NCBI GenBank assembly: GCA_033629205.1
Contig: CM066171.1
Location: 11,619,501 to 11,683,500, forward strand
DNA length: 64,000 bases
Direction: 5' to 3'
Source: Lithocarpus polystachyus
Lineage: Eukaryota; Streptophyta; Magnoliopsida; Fagales; Fagaceae
The notes under the pieces are model-generated. The model was not told the origin of the DNA, did no database searches, and saw nothing but the letters and a program-made list of their open reading frames with translations. Positions 45,285 to 56,281 of this stretch are shown in pieces (the first letter of the stretch is position 1; each line of letters begins with the position of its first letter). Made by a program: the position numbers and the translations under genes.

Positions 45285-45720
45285 AGAGCTTTATAACCAT
45301 TGGTTATGGTTGGTCCAATGGTACCATCAGCCTACCTAGACCAGCAGATCAATGGAGACATTGCTTATAGAGCCAGTCTTTGGGAGCTTTAGTAGTGACC
45401 GGTGCTTGAGCTGGCTAGAGGGGAAGAAAGCTTAATTTTGGATGCTTACCTGATAAACAAAATTAACTCCTTTGGATGATAATATGTGTAATTCAATAAC
45501 AGGAAAGAAACTTAAAATCTGAAAAGGCTAGACTCAGTACAACACGTACCCTTTTCTGGATGTATTTTGATCTTTCAATGTTTGATAAGAATAGTAGCTA
45601 AGTATTCAATAAGAACATGGTTAATTATGCATTGCAATATTTTCATCAGAGCAGGTTAATCTATACATGTTTTCTGGCACATCGCTTTAGCCATGCAAAA
45701 CATCTAATTTAAGTTCTAGT
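45285..45720 (+). pseudogene. UGT74: Second UGT74-like remnant: exon-2 start fused to 3' UTR
   Basis: VGPMVPSAYLDQQINGD then IAYRASLWEL can be read at about 45310-45400. It corresponds to the start of UGT74 exon 2, a part mostly lost from the copy at 10979-13000. Next come 'agtgacc' and then 'gaggggaagaaag', the last coding bases of the gene. About 200 codons, including the whole PSPG box, are deleted. From 45430 to 45715 the sequence follows the 3' UTR at 13001-13260. Clearly dead. Confidence 0.75.
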
Positions 45721-46750
45721 TTGGTCTCATTGAAAATCAAAGAAAATCTAGGTCGGCTTTCTCAGAAGATTTAGAGTAACATAGTCATCGTAACAAATAA
45801 TTTTGTAACAATCTTCTGAGGTTCGTCGCCAAAATGAAGAGAGAGTATGTGGACGTGACTCCTTCACCTTAATTTGAAGGATTTGGTTCTTTGAGGATAT
45901 TGAAGGTGATTTCATCTTAAGTCTTACCAAGGCGATATTCTGAAATTAAGATTTATCAGTACTGTTACCAAAGGCTCATTCTGCGGCGACAACGGAATTG
46001 TATTGTCAGCATGTTTTGATTTAATAAGGCGCCACATTATTTTAAAGTCCTTGTTTTCTCAGTAAATATAGAGGTGAATTGCAATTTGTCCATGCCTCAT
46101 GATTTCACTTGATATATACTTTGTCGCCTTAACAGGTTCAACATATTTGTTTTCTCAGCCGCTATAGAGATGACTTCAGCTTGGTAAGATGAACAATACT
46201 GACTTGACCTGAATATTTCATGACGAATTTAAGTATGCAGTTACCAAAAGAGTTCTCTGAGACAGTAATTTAAGCTGTAGTGGCAGCTCTTATCTCTGTA
46301 ACAAGTTTCTTAATAATTTCAAAGGCCATAACCATGAAATGTCCTAATAAAACTCTTGCCTACATGGACAATTTGTGTCCAATATTATGACTCCAAAGCA
46401 TCTGTATTACATTCCACCAACATATTGTTGTCCAAAGCTCAGCTAAAGAAAACTAAATTCTTGATGGGTTCTCAATCCCTCTAACATCACAATGATCATA
46501 TGGGGCTTAAATATCTTCAACCAACTTTCTAATGTATAAGAATCCATAAGCATCCAGACATTTTCAAAATTTTGGAACAGAACAGTTTACCTCAATTGTT
46601 CCATCTACTATCTTGTTGACATTATCTCTCAAATTAGTTTTCCTATTGTAATGGATAATTAGATTCCAAGCACACATTCAAATGGCAGAAGATGAAATGA
46701 AGTTTCCAAGCCCATATTCTTTTTTCTTCGTTCAGATAGCTCTATACTCA
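45721..46750. other. Stretch without a supported gene
   Basis: Two blocks, 45760-46060 and 46080-46290, share scattered phrases ('ctgttaccaaaggctcattc' / 'cagttaccaaaagagttctc', 'gttttctcag'), hinting at an old duplication of a decayed element. No frame is readable on either strand. Confidence 0.35.
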
Positions 46751-46756
46751 AAGGGT

Positions 46757-46902
46757 TAGCTTAACGGTTCTTAAGGTCTCATGATATCTATGAAATCTTG
46801 AGTTCGAAAATTTTTACCAATATTTTAGGGCCACCTCAAGGGATTCCTTCCTACAACTGCCCACTGTGTGTGGGACGAGGGACTGCAAATACTTGAGAAT
46901 AA
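46757..46902 (+). mobile_element. tRNA-derived SINE, 146 bp
   Basis: Begins TTAGCTTAACGGTTCTTAAGG (box A), with GAGTTCGAAAAT (box B) about 35 bases on. TCAAAGGGT flanks both sides (46748-46756 and 46903-46910 plus T/C), a target duplication of 8-9 bp. It ends in 'gagaataa' rather than a long A tail. Confidence 0.65.
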
Positions 46903-46910
46903 TCAAAGGG

Positions 46911-47774
46911 TCATTTTTTTTTTTATACAAAATAAAAATTCTACTCTAACCTAATTTAAGTGTATATGTGTGTGAAGCTCCCTCCTATATATTTGAACTT
47001 CAACCCTTGCCTCTCACACCTCACAAGCACTTATACTTATGGAGTGACAATCGCACCAAAAGGTATATATTAACAGGTGCTCTTAAAGCAATTATTAATA
47101 AACTATATTAGAAAATTTTTACCACTACTTTCATGAGATATATAAAAATCTAGCAAAAAAGTTAATTGCTTTATAAATTTCCCATAAAATGTTTCTAAAA
47201 ATAGTTCATAAACCAATGTCATGAGGGCATGTTTTGAACATTTCCCATAATCAAATACAAAGAAAGAGGTTTGGATACCTTGCTATAAAATAAAAAAATA
47301 GAAAAAAAAATTAAAAAAAAAGAAAGAAAGATAGCTCTTTACTCTTTAGCCAGCTTCTTCAAACACCTTCCAGTTCTAAATAATTACATATGCACGCCAA
47401 ATCATTGACAAAACTGTTTGGGTTTGATTGGGGTAAAAAGTTAAACTGGAATTGTGCCATTTGTGTGAAAATGGGTTGTGCAGTTTGGAATTGCCTCGTT
47501 TCGTATTTGTGTGACCTATGAATGGTGAATATTTTGTTCAGAACAAAGAAATAATGTTTAAATAGAATTATAAAGGGGATGTAAGGGTATATTCACTATA
47601 TTATATTGTAAAAGTACGTTAATTTAAGGACAGTTTTTCAAGATTCTAATCCAAAAAAAAAAAAGTTACAGATTTTTTAAAAATAAAATATTAAAGTACA
47701 AGAATAATTTTACAGTGAAGAAACCTTACCAAAGCGATGTAATTGTGTTTTGTCAAAGATGCGGATGAGAAATA
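46911..47774. other. Non-coding stretch
   Basis: AT-rich with A/T runs. Nothing supported. Confidence 0.4.
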
Positions 47775-47779
47775 TCCAC

Positions 47780-48356
47780 GGATATGGTCTGATGATGTCG
47801 TCACCCTGCGCAAGCTGACGGGAATGTGCAGGCTGACGGATCGGGTCGACGGGCACATCACCATGACGAGACGGGACCTACACAAACTGACAGGATGAGG
47901 GCTCGATGGAAAGAGGCTGAAAGCACCAAGGCGTGTCTTGGTGCGTACGCTTCATCAAGAGGAGATATCTTGTAGCATACACTCATACTTGAGCAGGTAC
48001 CTTGCTCAACCCGATTGATCCCAAAGGGATGTCTTGCCCAACATGCTTATTGCCCAAGAAGTATCTTGTGCTCCACGCTAATCCAGGGCAATTCCGGTAA
48101 AGGGGTATCTTCCCAAGTACGCCTTGGCTTAGGCCTTACGCTACTATAAATACCCCAGGCCCTTATAAATCGAGGTACTCGTAATTTTACCCGACTCTGG
48201 CACTCTAGAGTTGTGAGCAATACTAATTTAGCAATCGGAGGGTCATTGGCCGGTACCACACCGATACTCCCCCTTTGAGGTTCTTTTTACTTGTGTAGGT
48301 CCATTCGGAGCGCGTGAAGACCCTGTAGCTTACTGAGTTGATTCTTGACATCATCA
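47780..48356 (+). repeat. 5' LTR of the gypsy element
   Basis: 577 bp. ACTATAAATACC at about 48143 is a TATA box. It contains several CTGACGG motifs near 47813-47895. Confidence 0.93.
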
Positions 48357-48376
48357 GTTGGCGCCGTCTGTGGGGA
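48357..48376 (+). other. Primer-binding site of the gypsy element
   Basis: GT then TGGCGCCGTCTGTGGGGA. TGGCGCC matches the 3' end of a tRNA; the exact tRNA is not certain. Confidence 0.7.
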
Positions 48377-48448
48377 AGAACGTAAACCTTGCTCTGTGCT
48401 TTTCGGACAAAAAGTCGCATGGTACTCACGCGTTCAAGGGCAACCACC

Positions 48449-49662
48449 ATGAATGATCAAGGTAACGAACAACGCACCACGGCTTTCGAGAGGCAAGTCC
48501 AAACTCTGGCGGCCACAGTGGAACGCCTCACAAAACATAACCACGACTTGGAAGAGCAGCTGCGATAGAGAAACACGACAGTTAACAATCAAGGAGAAAA
48601 TCAGGAGGCAGACAGCGCTGCGAAGAGGAATCCTGGGGAACCAGAGGACAGCAACGCCTTGAGCCGACCCGAAGGGTAGGAGGCGAGCCGTCCGTCGGCT
48701 TCTGACTACGTCTCGTCCCACATTGCTGCGGAGATGCAGGTGATGAAGGAGCGCATGGATTTCATGATGAACGCCCTCAAGGGACGAGTATCCAGCGACC
48801 TCGACAACCTCGTCCACCGTACGGACTCCCCCTTCACTACGCCTGTCATTTTATTCCCTCTGCCGCCAAAGTTCTGTATGCCTCAAGTGGAAAACTATGA
48901 CGGGTTCAAAGACCCGCTAGATCACTTAGAGTCCTTCAAGACCTTGATGCTTCTACAAGGTGCACCAGATGAAATTATGTGCCAGGCCTTCCCAGCGACG
49001 CTGAGGGGGCCCGCAAGGACCTGGTTCGGCAGACTGACGCCCGGCTCAATAGGTACCTTCAAAGAGCTGAGCACTCAGTTCGCCTCTCATTTCATCAGGG
49101 GACACAGGTACAAAAAATCCACCGCGTGCTTGATGAACATTAGGCAGCGGGAGGATGAGACACTAAGATCCTACATAGCCCGCTTTAACAAGGAAGCACT
49201 TTCGGTCGATGAGGCGGATGATAAGATACAGGTCACCGCATTCACAAATGGGCTGCGGAAGGATAAATTCTTGTTTTCTCTATACAAAAATGACCCGAAA
49301 ACTATGTAGGATATGTTTTACAGGGCAACTAAATACATGAATGCGAAAGACGCACTGCTGGCCCGGGAAGAGAAGGCTCCCAAGAAGAGGGAAAGGCAGG
49401 AGGACGTACGGCAAGACAAGGGGGCGAAAGGTAGCCCAGACAGGAGAAAGCCGAGACAACAGGCGCCCGAAACCCCCAACCGGGAAGTTCACAATCTTCA
49501 CCCCATTGACGGCTCCGATCGACCAAGTCTTGATGCAGATCAAAGACGAAGGGTCCCTGACGTTTCTGGGAAAGCTAAAGGGGGGGTCCTAATAGACGAC
49601 CTAAGGACAAGTACTGCCGCTTCCACCAAGTCCATGGCCATAACACCGCCGACTGTTACGAT
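48449..49662 (+). pseudogene. gag (broken)
   Basis: ATG at 48449. A coiled-coil head (FERQVQTLAATVERLTKHN) leads to the retrotransposon gag domain: MPQVENYDGFKDPLDHLESF, then ARTWFGRLTPGSIGTF, then QREDETLRSYIARFN. Three in-frame TAG stops (48566, 48677, 49307) and a frame change after about 49440 break it. A zinc-knuckle-like YCRFHQVHGHNTADCYDLK precedes the protease frame. Confidence 0.85.
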
Positions 49663-51760
49663 TTGAAACAGCAGATCGAAGCCTTGATTAGGCAAGGAAA
49701 GTTGCAGAAGTTTGTCAGCCAAGAAAGAACAGAAGCACCTAGACAGGAACAAGTCCCTCGCCGGGATAATGAGCATCCCAGACCACCTATAGGGGACATA
49801 AGGATGATCATTGGGAGTGCGGCAGCTGTCGGCTCAACGAAGAAAGCTCAGAAAGCCTACCTTAGAGCAGTTCAAAATGTCCAAACTGCAGGCGTGGTCC
49901 AGAAGAGGCCACGAGTAAACGGACCCACTATTGAGTTCACGAAAGAAGATGCCCAACGTCTTCACCATTCGCACGACGACGCCCTTGTCGTCAACGTCCG
50001 GTTAGGGGACTACAACACGTACAGGGTCTTGATCGACAACGGAAGCTCCATAGACATCCTCTACTACCCGGCGTTCCAACAGATGCAGATCGATAGAGAA
50101 CGCCTGGTACCTGCCAACATATCGCTCATCGGGTTCAGAGGGACGAGAGTATACCCCCTCGGTGCCATCATATTGTCAGTCACAATTGGGGAATACCCCC
50201 AGCAAGTCACCAAGGAGGTTACCTTCCTCGTCGTCGACTCCTCCTTCGCCTATAACGCCATCATAGGGCGACCCACCCTCAATGCATGGAAGGCTGTGAC
50301 TTCGACCTACCACCTGATGGTCAAGTTCCCCACCGAGAACGGTATGGGGAAGCTACGGGGAGACCAGGTGGTTGCGCAAGAATGCTACGTCGCGATGGTA
50401 GAAATGAACAGCCATTTGCAAGCAATGAACATAGAGCAGCGAGTGGGGGCAGAACCCGTAGAGGAGCTCAAAGCAATAGCCCTCGATGAGTCCAGGCTGG
50501 ACAGGACCACCAGGATTGGCGCTCTCACCAACCCAGTGGCTCGCCAAGTGCTCGTGGCTTTCCTCAGGGAAAACCAAGATGTGTTCGCCTGGAGCCACGA
50601 AGATATGTCGAAAATCGACCCTTCGATCATGGTACATAGGCTGAATGTATCACCCACCTTCCGGCCCGTCCGGCAGAAGAAGCGGGTGTTCGCTCCGGAG
50701 CGAGACCAAGCGGTAGCGGAAGAAGTAGGCAAACTACAAGAGGTGGGTTTCATCCGGGAAGTATACTATCCTGATTGGCTAGCCAATGTGGTGATGATCA
50801 AGAAAGCTAGCGGGAAGTGGCGCATGCATGTTGACTTCACAGACATGAACAAGGCGTGCCCCAAGGATAGCTACCCCCTCCCACGAGTCGACACATTGGT
50901 GGACTCTATCGCCCGACACCAGCTGCTGAGCTTCATGGATGCCTTTTCAGGGTACAATCAGATCCGGATGGACATGGCAGACCAAGAGAAGACCTCATTC
51001 GTTACTAGCCAGGTCTTTTCTGTTACAAGGTGATGCCATTCGGACTAAAGAATGCGGGGGCGACGTATCAAAGACTTATGAACAAAATGTTCGCTAACCA
51101 AATAGGAAGGAATGTTCAGGTATACGTTGATGACATGCTAGTAAAGAGCCGAATGGAGGAGGACCATTTGAAAGACCTCAAAGAAACATTCGACACCCTC
51201 CGCTCCTACAACATGAAGCTCAACCCGACGAAGTGCGCGTTCGAAGTGACGGTGGGGAAATTTCTAGGCTTTATGATTTCTCAAAGAGGCATTGAGGCCA
51301 ACCCAAACAAGATCCGAGCCATAATGGAGATGGCCCCCCGAAGAACGTGAAAGAGGTACAAAGCTTAAATGGGAAGGTTGCCGCCCTGAACAGGTTCGTG
51401 TCAAGGGCGACAGACAAATGCTTACCATTCTTTCGCACACTGAAGAAAACTTTTGAGTGGACAGACGAATGCCAAAAGGTTTTCGAGGAGTTGAAGGCCT
51501 ACCTCTTTTCACCGCCATCACTGAGCCCCTCGCAATCGGGGGAAGAGCTTTTTCTCTATCTGATCGTGTCCCCGGCAGCCGTTAGTGCGGCCTTAGTCAG
51601 AGAGGAAGACAAGGTCCAGAAACCTGTGTACTATGCTAGCCGGGCATTTCGCGGAGCGGAGGAAAGGTATCCGCCCATGGAGAAGCTCACCTTCGCCTTG
51701 GTTACAGCAGCCTGAAAACTTAAGCCGTACTTCCAAGCTCATACAATAGTTGTCCTAACT
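49663..51760 (+). pseudogene. pol: protease, reverse transcriptase, first RNase H (broken)
   Basis: The protease region has VLIDNGSSIDILYYPAF near 50030. RT starts near 50650 with FRPVRQKKR, then WRMHVDFTDMNKACPKDSYP, FMDAFSGYNQI and the catalytic YVDDMLVKS near 51124. The RNase H fold follows (VREEDKVQKPVYYASRAF, YPPMEKLTFALV). Frame changes lie at about 51014 (one base missing in SQ-x-LFCYKVMPFG) and about 51338 (extra base in a C run). A TGA at 51713 replaces an Arg codon. Confidence 0.9.
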
Positions 51761-52498
51761 GACAAGCCCTTGTGGCGGGCAATGCATAACCCAGAAGCCA
51801 CTGGTCGCCTGGCCCTGTGGGCGATCAACTTAACAGAATTCGACATTCGGTATAGCCCACGCATCGCCATCAAGGGGCAGGCCGTTGCTGACTTTATCGC
51901 TGAGTTCACCAGCATGGAAGACCAGAGGGCAGATGGGTGCCTTCGATGGAGTGTACATATAGACGGGTCGTCGATCAGGCAGGCCGGCGGAGTAGGGGTC
52001 GTACTTCACTCCCCCGAGGGAGATCGGATCAAATGCATGATCCGCCTAGACTTCCCCACCACCAATAATGAAGCGGAGTACGAAGCCTTGATAACCGAGA
52101 TCGACCTCGCTAGAGCAGCAGGGGCCGCGAAAGTAGTAGTCTACTGTGACTCCCAGGTCGTCGTCAACCAAGTGAATGGAGAGTATGAATGCAGGGGCAA
52201 TAGGATGAAAAAATATCTCCATCAAGCGAAGAGAAGGGTGGACGAACTGAAGGCAGAGATAGTCCAAATCCCCAGAGAAGAAAACGAGCAAGCCGACCAC
52301 CTTGCCAAAGCCACTTCGTCGGAACACATGACCACCCCTGACAATGTGCTCTCTTTTATACAGGTTTCGCCGCTAATGGACTTTGTCAGTATGCAGGAAA
52401 TAGGTTCCGAGGGTAATTGGACTACGCCATTGGTCTCCTATTTGAAAGATGGTGCCCTACCAGACGAAAAAGAAGCCGCCAGAAAGTTGAAGGTCTGA
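51761..52498 (+). pseudogene. Second RNase H domain of the Tat element
   Basis: WSVHIDGSSIRQAGGVGVVL, NNEAEYEALITEIDLARAAG and VVVYCDSQVVVNQV supply the D, E and D metal-binding residues of an archaeal-type RNase H. A second RNase H between the pol RNase H and integrase is the marker of the Tat lineage. The frame is continuous with pol apart from the TGA at 51713, and it ends at a TGA (52496) where the sequence suggests CGA. Confidence 0.88.
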
Positions 52499-53655
52499 GC
52501 TGCGAGGTTCGTATTGATGAAGGACGTCCTGTACAAAAGGGGTTTCTCTCGCCCATACCTGAGGTGCTTGGGCCCCGAGGAAGTAGACTATGTCATGAGG
52601 AAAGTCCACGAGGGAGTATGCGAAAACCACTCGGGATCGCGGTCATTAGCACACAAACTGATTCGAGCGGGATACTACTGGCCCACGATACAAAAAGACA
52701 CGCAAGCTTATGTCAAAGCCTGTGACAAGTGCCAGAGGTTCAGCAACATCATCAGACAGCCGTCCGAAGAGCTAACCCCCATGACAGCCCCACGGCCATT
52801 CGCTCAATGGGGACTAGACATCATGGGACCATTCCCAACAGCTATGTGACAGCTGAAGTTCCTGGTAGTAGGTATAGACTACTTCACGAAATGGGTAGAA
52901 GTTAAAGCTTTGGCCACTATCACAGAGAAAAACATACGAAGCTTTGTCTAGAGGTCCATCATATGCAGGTTCAGAATTCCCAGAGTCCTAGTCTCGGACA
53001 ACGGGAAGCAATTCGACAATGGCCCCTTCCGAGAGTTCTGCTCGCAACTGGGAATTAAGAATCACTACTCCTCTCCCGCCCACCCCTAGGCCAACGGTCA
53101 GGTAGAAGTAACGAACCGATCCTTGCTTAAGATTATCAAGACTCGACTTGAGGGGGCAAAGAAGATTTGGCTTGAAGAACTGCCAAGCGTACTATGGGCA
53201 TATAGAACAACAGCAAGGACCCCCACAGGAGAAACACCATTTCGGCTAACCTACGGGAGCGAGGCAGTCATCCCGACCGAAGTAGGACTTACAAGCTACA
53301 GGGTAAACGCCCATAATGAAGGCAGGAATGATGAGGCCTTGCGCCTACAGCTCAATCTAATTGACGAAATCAGAGCAGTAGCAGAACAAAGGCTCACACA
53401 GTACCAAGACTGCATGACTAAGCACTACAATTCTTGAGTCAAACACAGGGAATTCCAGGTCTAAGACCTTGTTCTAAGAAAGATCATGGGCGTCGCCAGA
53501 GACCCAGCACAAGGAAAGCTCGGCCCCAACTGGGAAGGACCTTACCGAGTCACGTCATGGCGTCGAAAAGGCACCTACTACTTGGAAACGCTGGAAGGAC
53601 AAAAGCCACACCATACATGGAATGCCGAGCACCTACGAAGGTACTACCAGTAGGA
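52499..53655 (+). pseudogene. Integrase (broken)
   Basis: The zinc domain is H-x6-H (VHEGVCENHSG) with CDKC. The catalytic core has D in WGLDIMGPFP, D in VLVSDNGKQFDN and E in NGQVEVTNRS, then LWAYRTTARTPTGETPF. Stops lie at 52847 (TGA), 52949 (TAG), 53087 (TAG in HP-x-ANGQ), 53435 and 53462. The C-terminal chromo-like barrel (NWEGPYRVTSWRRKGTYYLE, WNAEHLRRYY) follows in a shifted frame. Confidence 0.88.
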
Positions 53656-53779
53656 AAGAATGGCAACGACTCACCATTTCTAGTTCACTTTGATGTATCT
53701 TGGGGAACCCAATGAGCATGTTTCCCCCCTTTTGAAATTATACAAGGTTCAGAAATTTATTCAGAGTTTCTCCTATACT

Positions 53780-54640
53780 AAGTGTTGAATACAAAGGCCA
53801 GTTAAGCATAAAAGCTGACGGCCCAAAGCCGACGATGCTATCCAAAAGATACAACATAAAAACCAGTCAAGCATAAAAGCTGATGGCTTAAAAGCTGACG
53901 GTTCCATCCTAAAAGGATAAAAAAGGCATAAAAGCCTATCAAGCATAAAAGCTGACGGCTTAGAAGCCGATGACATTATCCTAAACGGATACAAGGCATA
54001 AAAGCCTATCAAGCATAAAAACCAGTCAGGCATAAAAGCTTACGGTTTATAAGTTGACGGCTCAAAAAGCCAATAATCCTGCCCTAAAGGGATAAGTATA
54101 AAAACCGGCCAAGCACAAGAGCTGACGGCTTAAAAGCTGACGGTTCCATCCTAAATGGATACAAGGCATAAAAGCCTGTCAAGCATAAAAACCAGTCAAG
54201 CATAAAAGCTGACGGTTTATAAGCTGACGGCACAAAAAGCCGATAATCCTACCCTACAAGGATAAGCATAAAAATCGGTCAAGCATAAAAGCTGACGGTT
54301 TAAAAAGATGACAACTCCATCCTAAAAAGGACGAAAGGCGTAAAAGCCAAAGTACAGAAACCTGTAGAGTTTAAAAAGCTGACGGCTTAAAAAACTGACG
54401 GCCCAAAGCCAACGGCACTATCCTAAGGAAGTGTACAAGGCACTAAAACCCGTTGCGTGTAGGCAGACGGCTTATAAGCTGACGGTTCTATCCTATTTGG
54501 ACAAAAAAGGCACAAGCCCGTTAAACATAAAAACTGACGGCCATGCCCTAAAGTTTGTAACTTTAAAACTCAAGGGATAATCCAAAGCTGACGACCCCGT
54601 TAGAAGAATATGACTTCATCATAAAATGCATCAAAAGTCC
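53780..54640. repeat. 3' tandem array of the gypsy element
   Basis: Roughly 70-100 bp irregular units built from phrases such as 'aagcataaaagctgacggct', 'ccatcctaaaaggata' and 'ggcataaaagcctatcaagc'. CTGACGG recurs about every 20-60 bp and is also frequent in the LTR. A variable array at this place is typical of Tat/Ogre-like elements. Confidence 0.85.
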
Positions 54641-54840
54641 AAAAATTGGATTATCGTGAAGTGATAAAAAGCAAAGAAAATCATCCACAAAGCTCAAAGT
54701 AAAGACAAGCAGCACACTACAAGTGACGGAAATAAGGTGTTATATCACAAGAATATTGTTTTTACAAAAAGCCCTCAAAACAACGGGGCACCATGCACAA
54801 AGAGAAAAATAGAAAAATTCTACAAAAAAGAGCTAAAAAC

Positions 54841-55484
54841 TTAGAGGGCAGGAGCATCTGGTGCGACCTCATCATTCTTGGGATCTTGAGCATCGTCGGT
54901 AGGGAAGCCTTCAGAACCGGGGGGGGGGGGGGGGGTTTGGATGACGGAATCACTGACGCGACGGACCTGTCTAGGGCTGGTTGAGCGAGGACAACACCGT
55001 CATCTTTTGCAGGCATCCCGGACTCGCGGGGATCATCGTCCTCTACAAAGACGGTGTTGACCACGGGCGTTGACGGCACAAGGTCATCTATTGACACCTT
55101 CGACAAGTCTAGATGAGGGTGGAGAGACTTTATTTGCTTGAGACAGTCCTCGAACCCGTCACCATAATACTCGGCGCAGTCGTCTATGAACGTTTGAGAC
55201 GTCTTAAACTCAGCCACGACATCAGCTTTAGCCGTCTCCACCTGGCCCAAGAGGGACGTCAGCTCCTTCTCCGCCGTCACCTTCGCCTCCTGCTCCTTCT
55301 CCAACTGACGCTTTCCCTCCTCGAGCTTCTCTTTCAGCTCCTTTATCTCCCCGTTCAAGGTGCGGCAGGCGTCTTTGTATTGGTCCAACCCGTCAGTCAG
55401 ATTCTTGATGCGCTTCTGCTGACGGGCCAGCAACTCCTCACTCTTCGCCCCCTTGACCTGCATGGCCCTCATGCGAACCATAGC
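54841..55484 (-). pseudogene. Antisense gene, last exon (coiled coil, acidic tail)
   Basis: After acceptor TTTCGCAG it reads AMVRMRAMQVKGAKSEELLA, then a long coiled coil (NGEIKELKEKLEEGKRQLEK) and YYGDGFEDCLKQIKSLHPHL. A run of 17 C on this strand (54919-54935) encodes prolines. The open frame after it gives basic/hydrophobic residues to 54762, but a frame one step off gives an acidic tail (TDDAQDPKNDEVAPDAPAL) ending at TAA 54841-54843. The homopolymer has therefore probably slipped, and the acidic end is likely the original. Confidence 0.65.
54919..54935. repeat. Poly-G/poly-C tract within the antisense gene
   Basis: 17 consecutive G on the plus strand, encoding a proline run on the minus strand. 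Confidence 0.9.
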
Positions 55485-55558
55485 CTGCGAAACAAAACTC
55501 CCGTCAGCTCATTAACACAAAAGCAGATGGAACAAAGTTAAATAATAAATATACATAC

Positions 55559-55959
55559 TCGGGCGAGATCAAGGAGACCCGAGTCGCCCAGCTCCCGGAC
55601 GGACTAGTCAACGCAAGAGTCGGCGTCCTTCTCCCCAAGGATGGACTCCAGCCTCTCCAGCGCGTACCCCTTGTGAGTAAGGAGACAGCGCTCATCCTCT
55701 TGGCCGACGGGACCGTGGGCCGACATTAACCCCTTCCCGGCCCCATGTTTGGGAGACGGGGGCTTTGTGGAATTACCCTTAGGGATGACGGCCTGTTTCT
55801 TGGACAGGCGGTCCTCACTCCCGTCACCCTTCCTCTTCAGCGCGCCCTTGCCGATGGACCTGGGAAGGGACAAGGAGGCATCGTCCTTTCTTCTCCCTTC
55901 CTCTTTCTTTCCCGCAGCGGCCGCCCTGATCTGCGTCCTCAGCTTGGCCGACTCCATTT
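55559..55959 (-). pseudogene. Antisense gene, internal exon
   Basis: Runs from acceptor TTTGTAG (55960-55961) to donor CGA|GTATGT (55559/55558). It reads MESAKLRTQIRAAAAGKK then a Lys/Ser/Gly-rich stretch (GALKRKGDGSEDRLSKKQ) and RLESILGEKDADSCVD, with a TAG (CAG- or TGG-type change) before SVRELGDSGLLDLAR. It looks like a linker domain of a nuclear protein. Function unknown. Confidence 0.6.
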
Positions 55960-56035
55960 CTACAAAAAGGGGTTGTGTAAAAAAAAAAATAATACAAGTC
56001 AAAGTGACGGGAATGAAGGGGTTGATGATGCTTAC

Positions 56036-56212
56036 GTTGACAGGAGAGATTATTTAGACGACGCGCTTCTTCTGTTGGCTCGGGCCCCCCGCAGTAGGCG
56101 AGAAGGGCATCAGGCGTAATGAGGCCATGGCACTTCCGTTCCTCCAAGGGTATCTCCGTCACCTTGAGGATGAAAGCCTCCTGCTCTTCTGTGATAGCCG
56201 AACGGACGAAAG
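56036..56212 (-). CDS. Antisense gene, internal exon
   Basis: Acceptor TTTCAG|CTTTCG and donor CAAC|GTAAGC. It reads FVRSAITEEQEAFILKVTEI, then CHGLITPDALLAYCGGPEP, and joins the previous exon in frame (ESAFVRS). No stop inside. Confidence 0.6.
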
Positions 56213-56281
56213 CTGAAATAAAGAAAGACGGATAAGAATCTTAGGACAAATAAACCTAAAAAAGAAGCTGACAGCGACGAC

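Noticed and set aside
49280..50753. Minus-strand ORFs across gag and protease of the gypsy element
   Set aside because: They are mirror frames of the GC-richer gag-pol coding DNA and show no domain, unlike the antisense exons at 54.8-57.1 kb.
53773..54033. Minus-strand ORF with repeated 'PSAFMLDRLLCLF'
   Set aside because: A translation of the tandem array; repetition comes from the DNA units and not from a protein.
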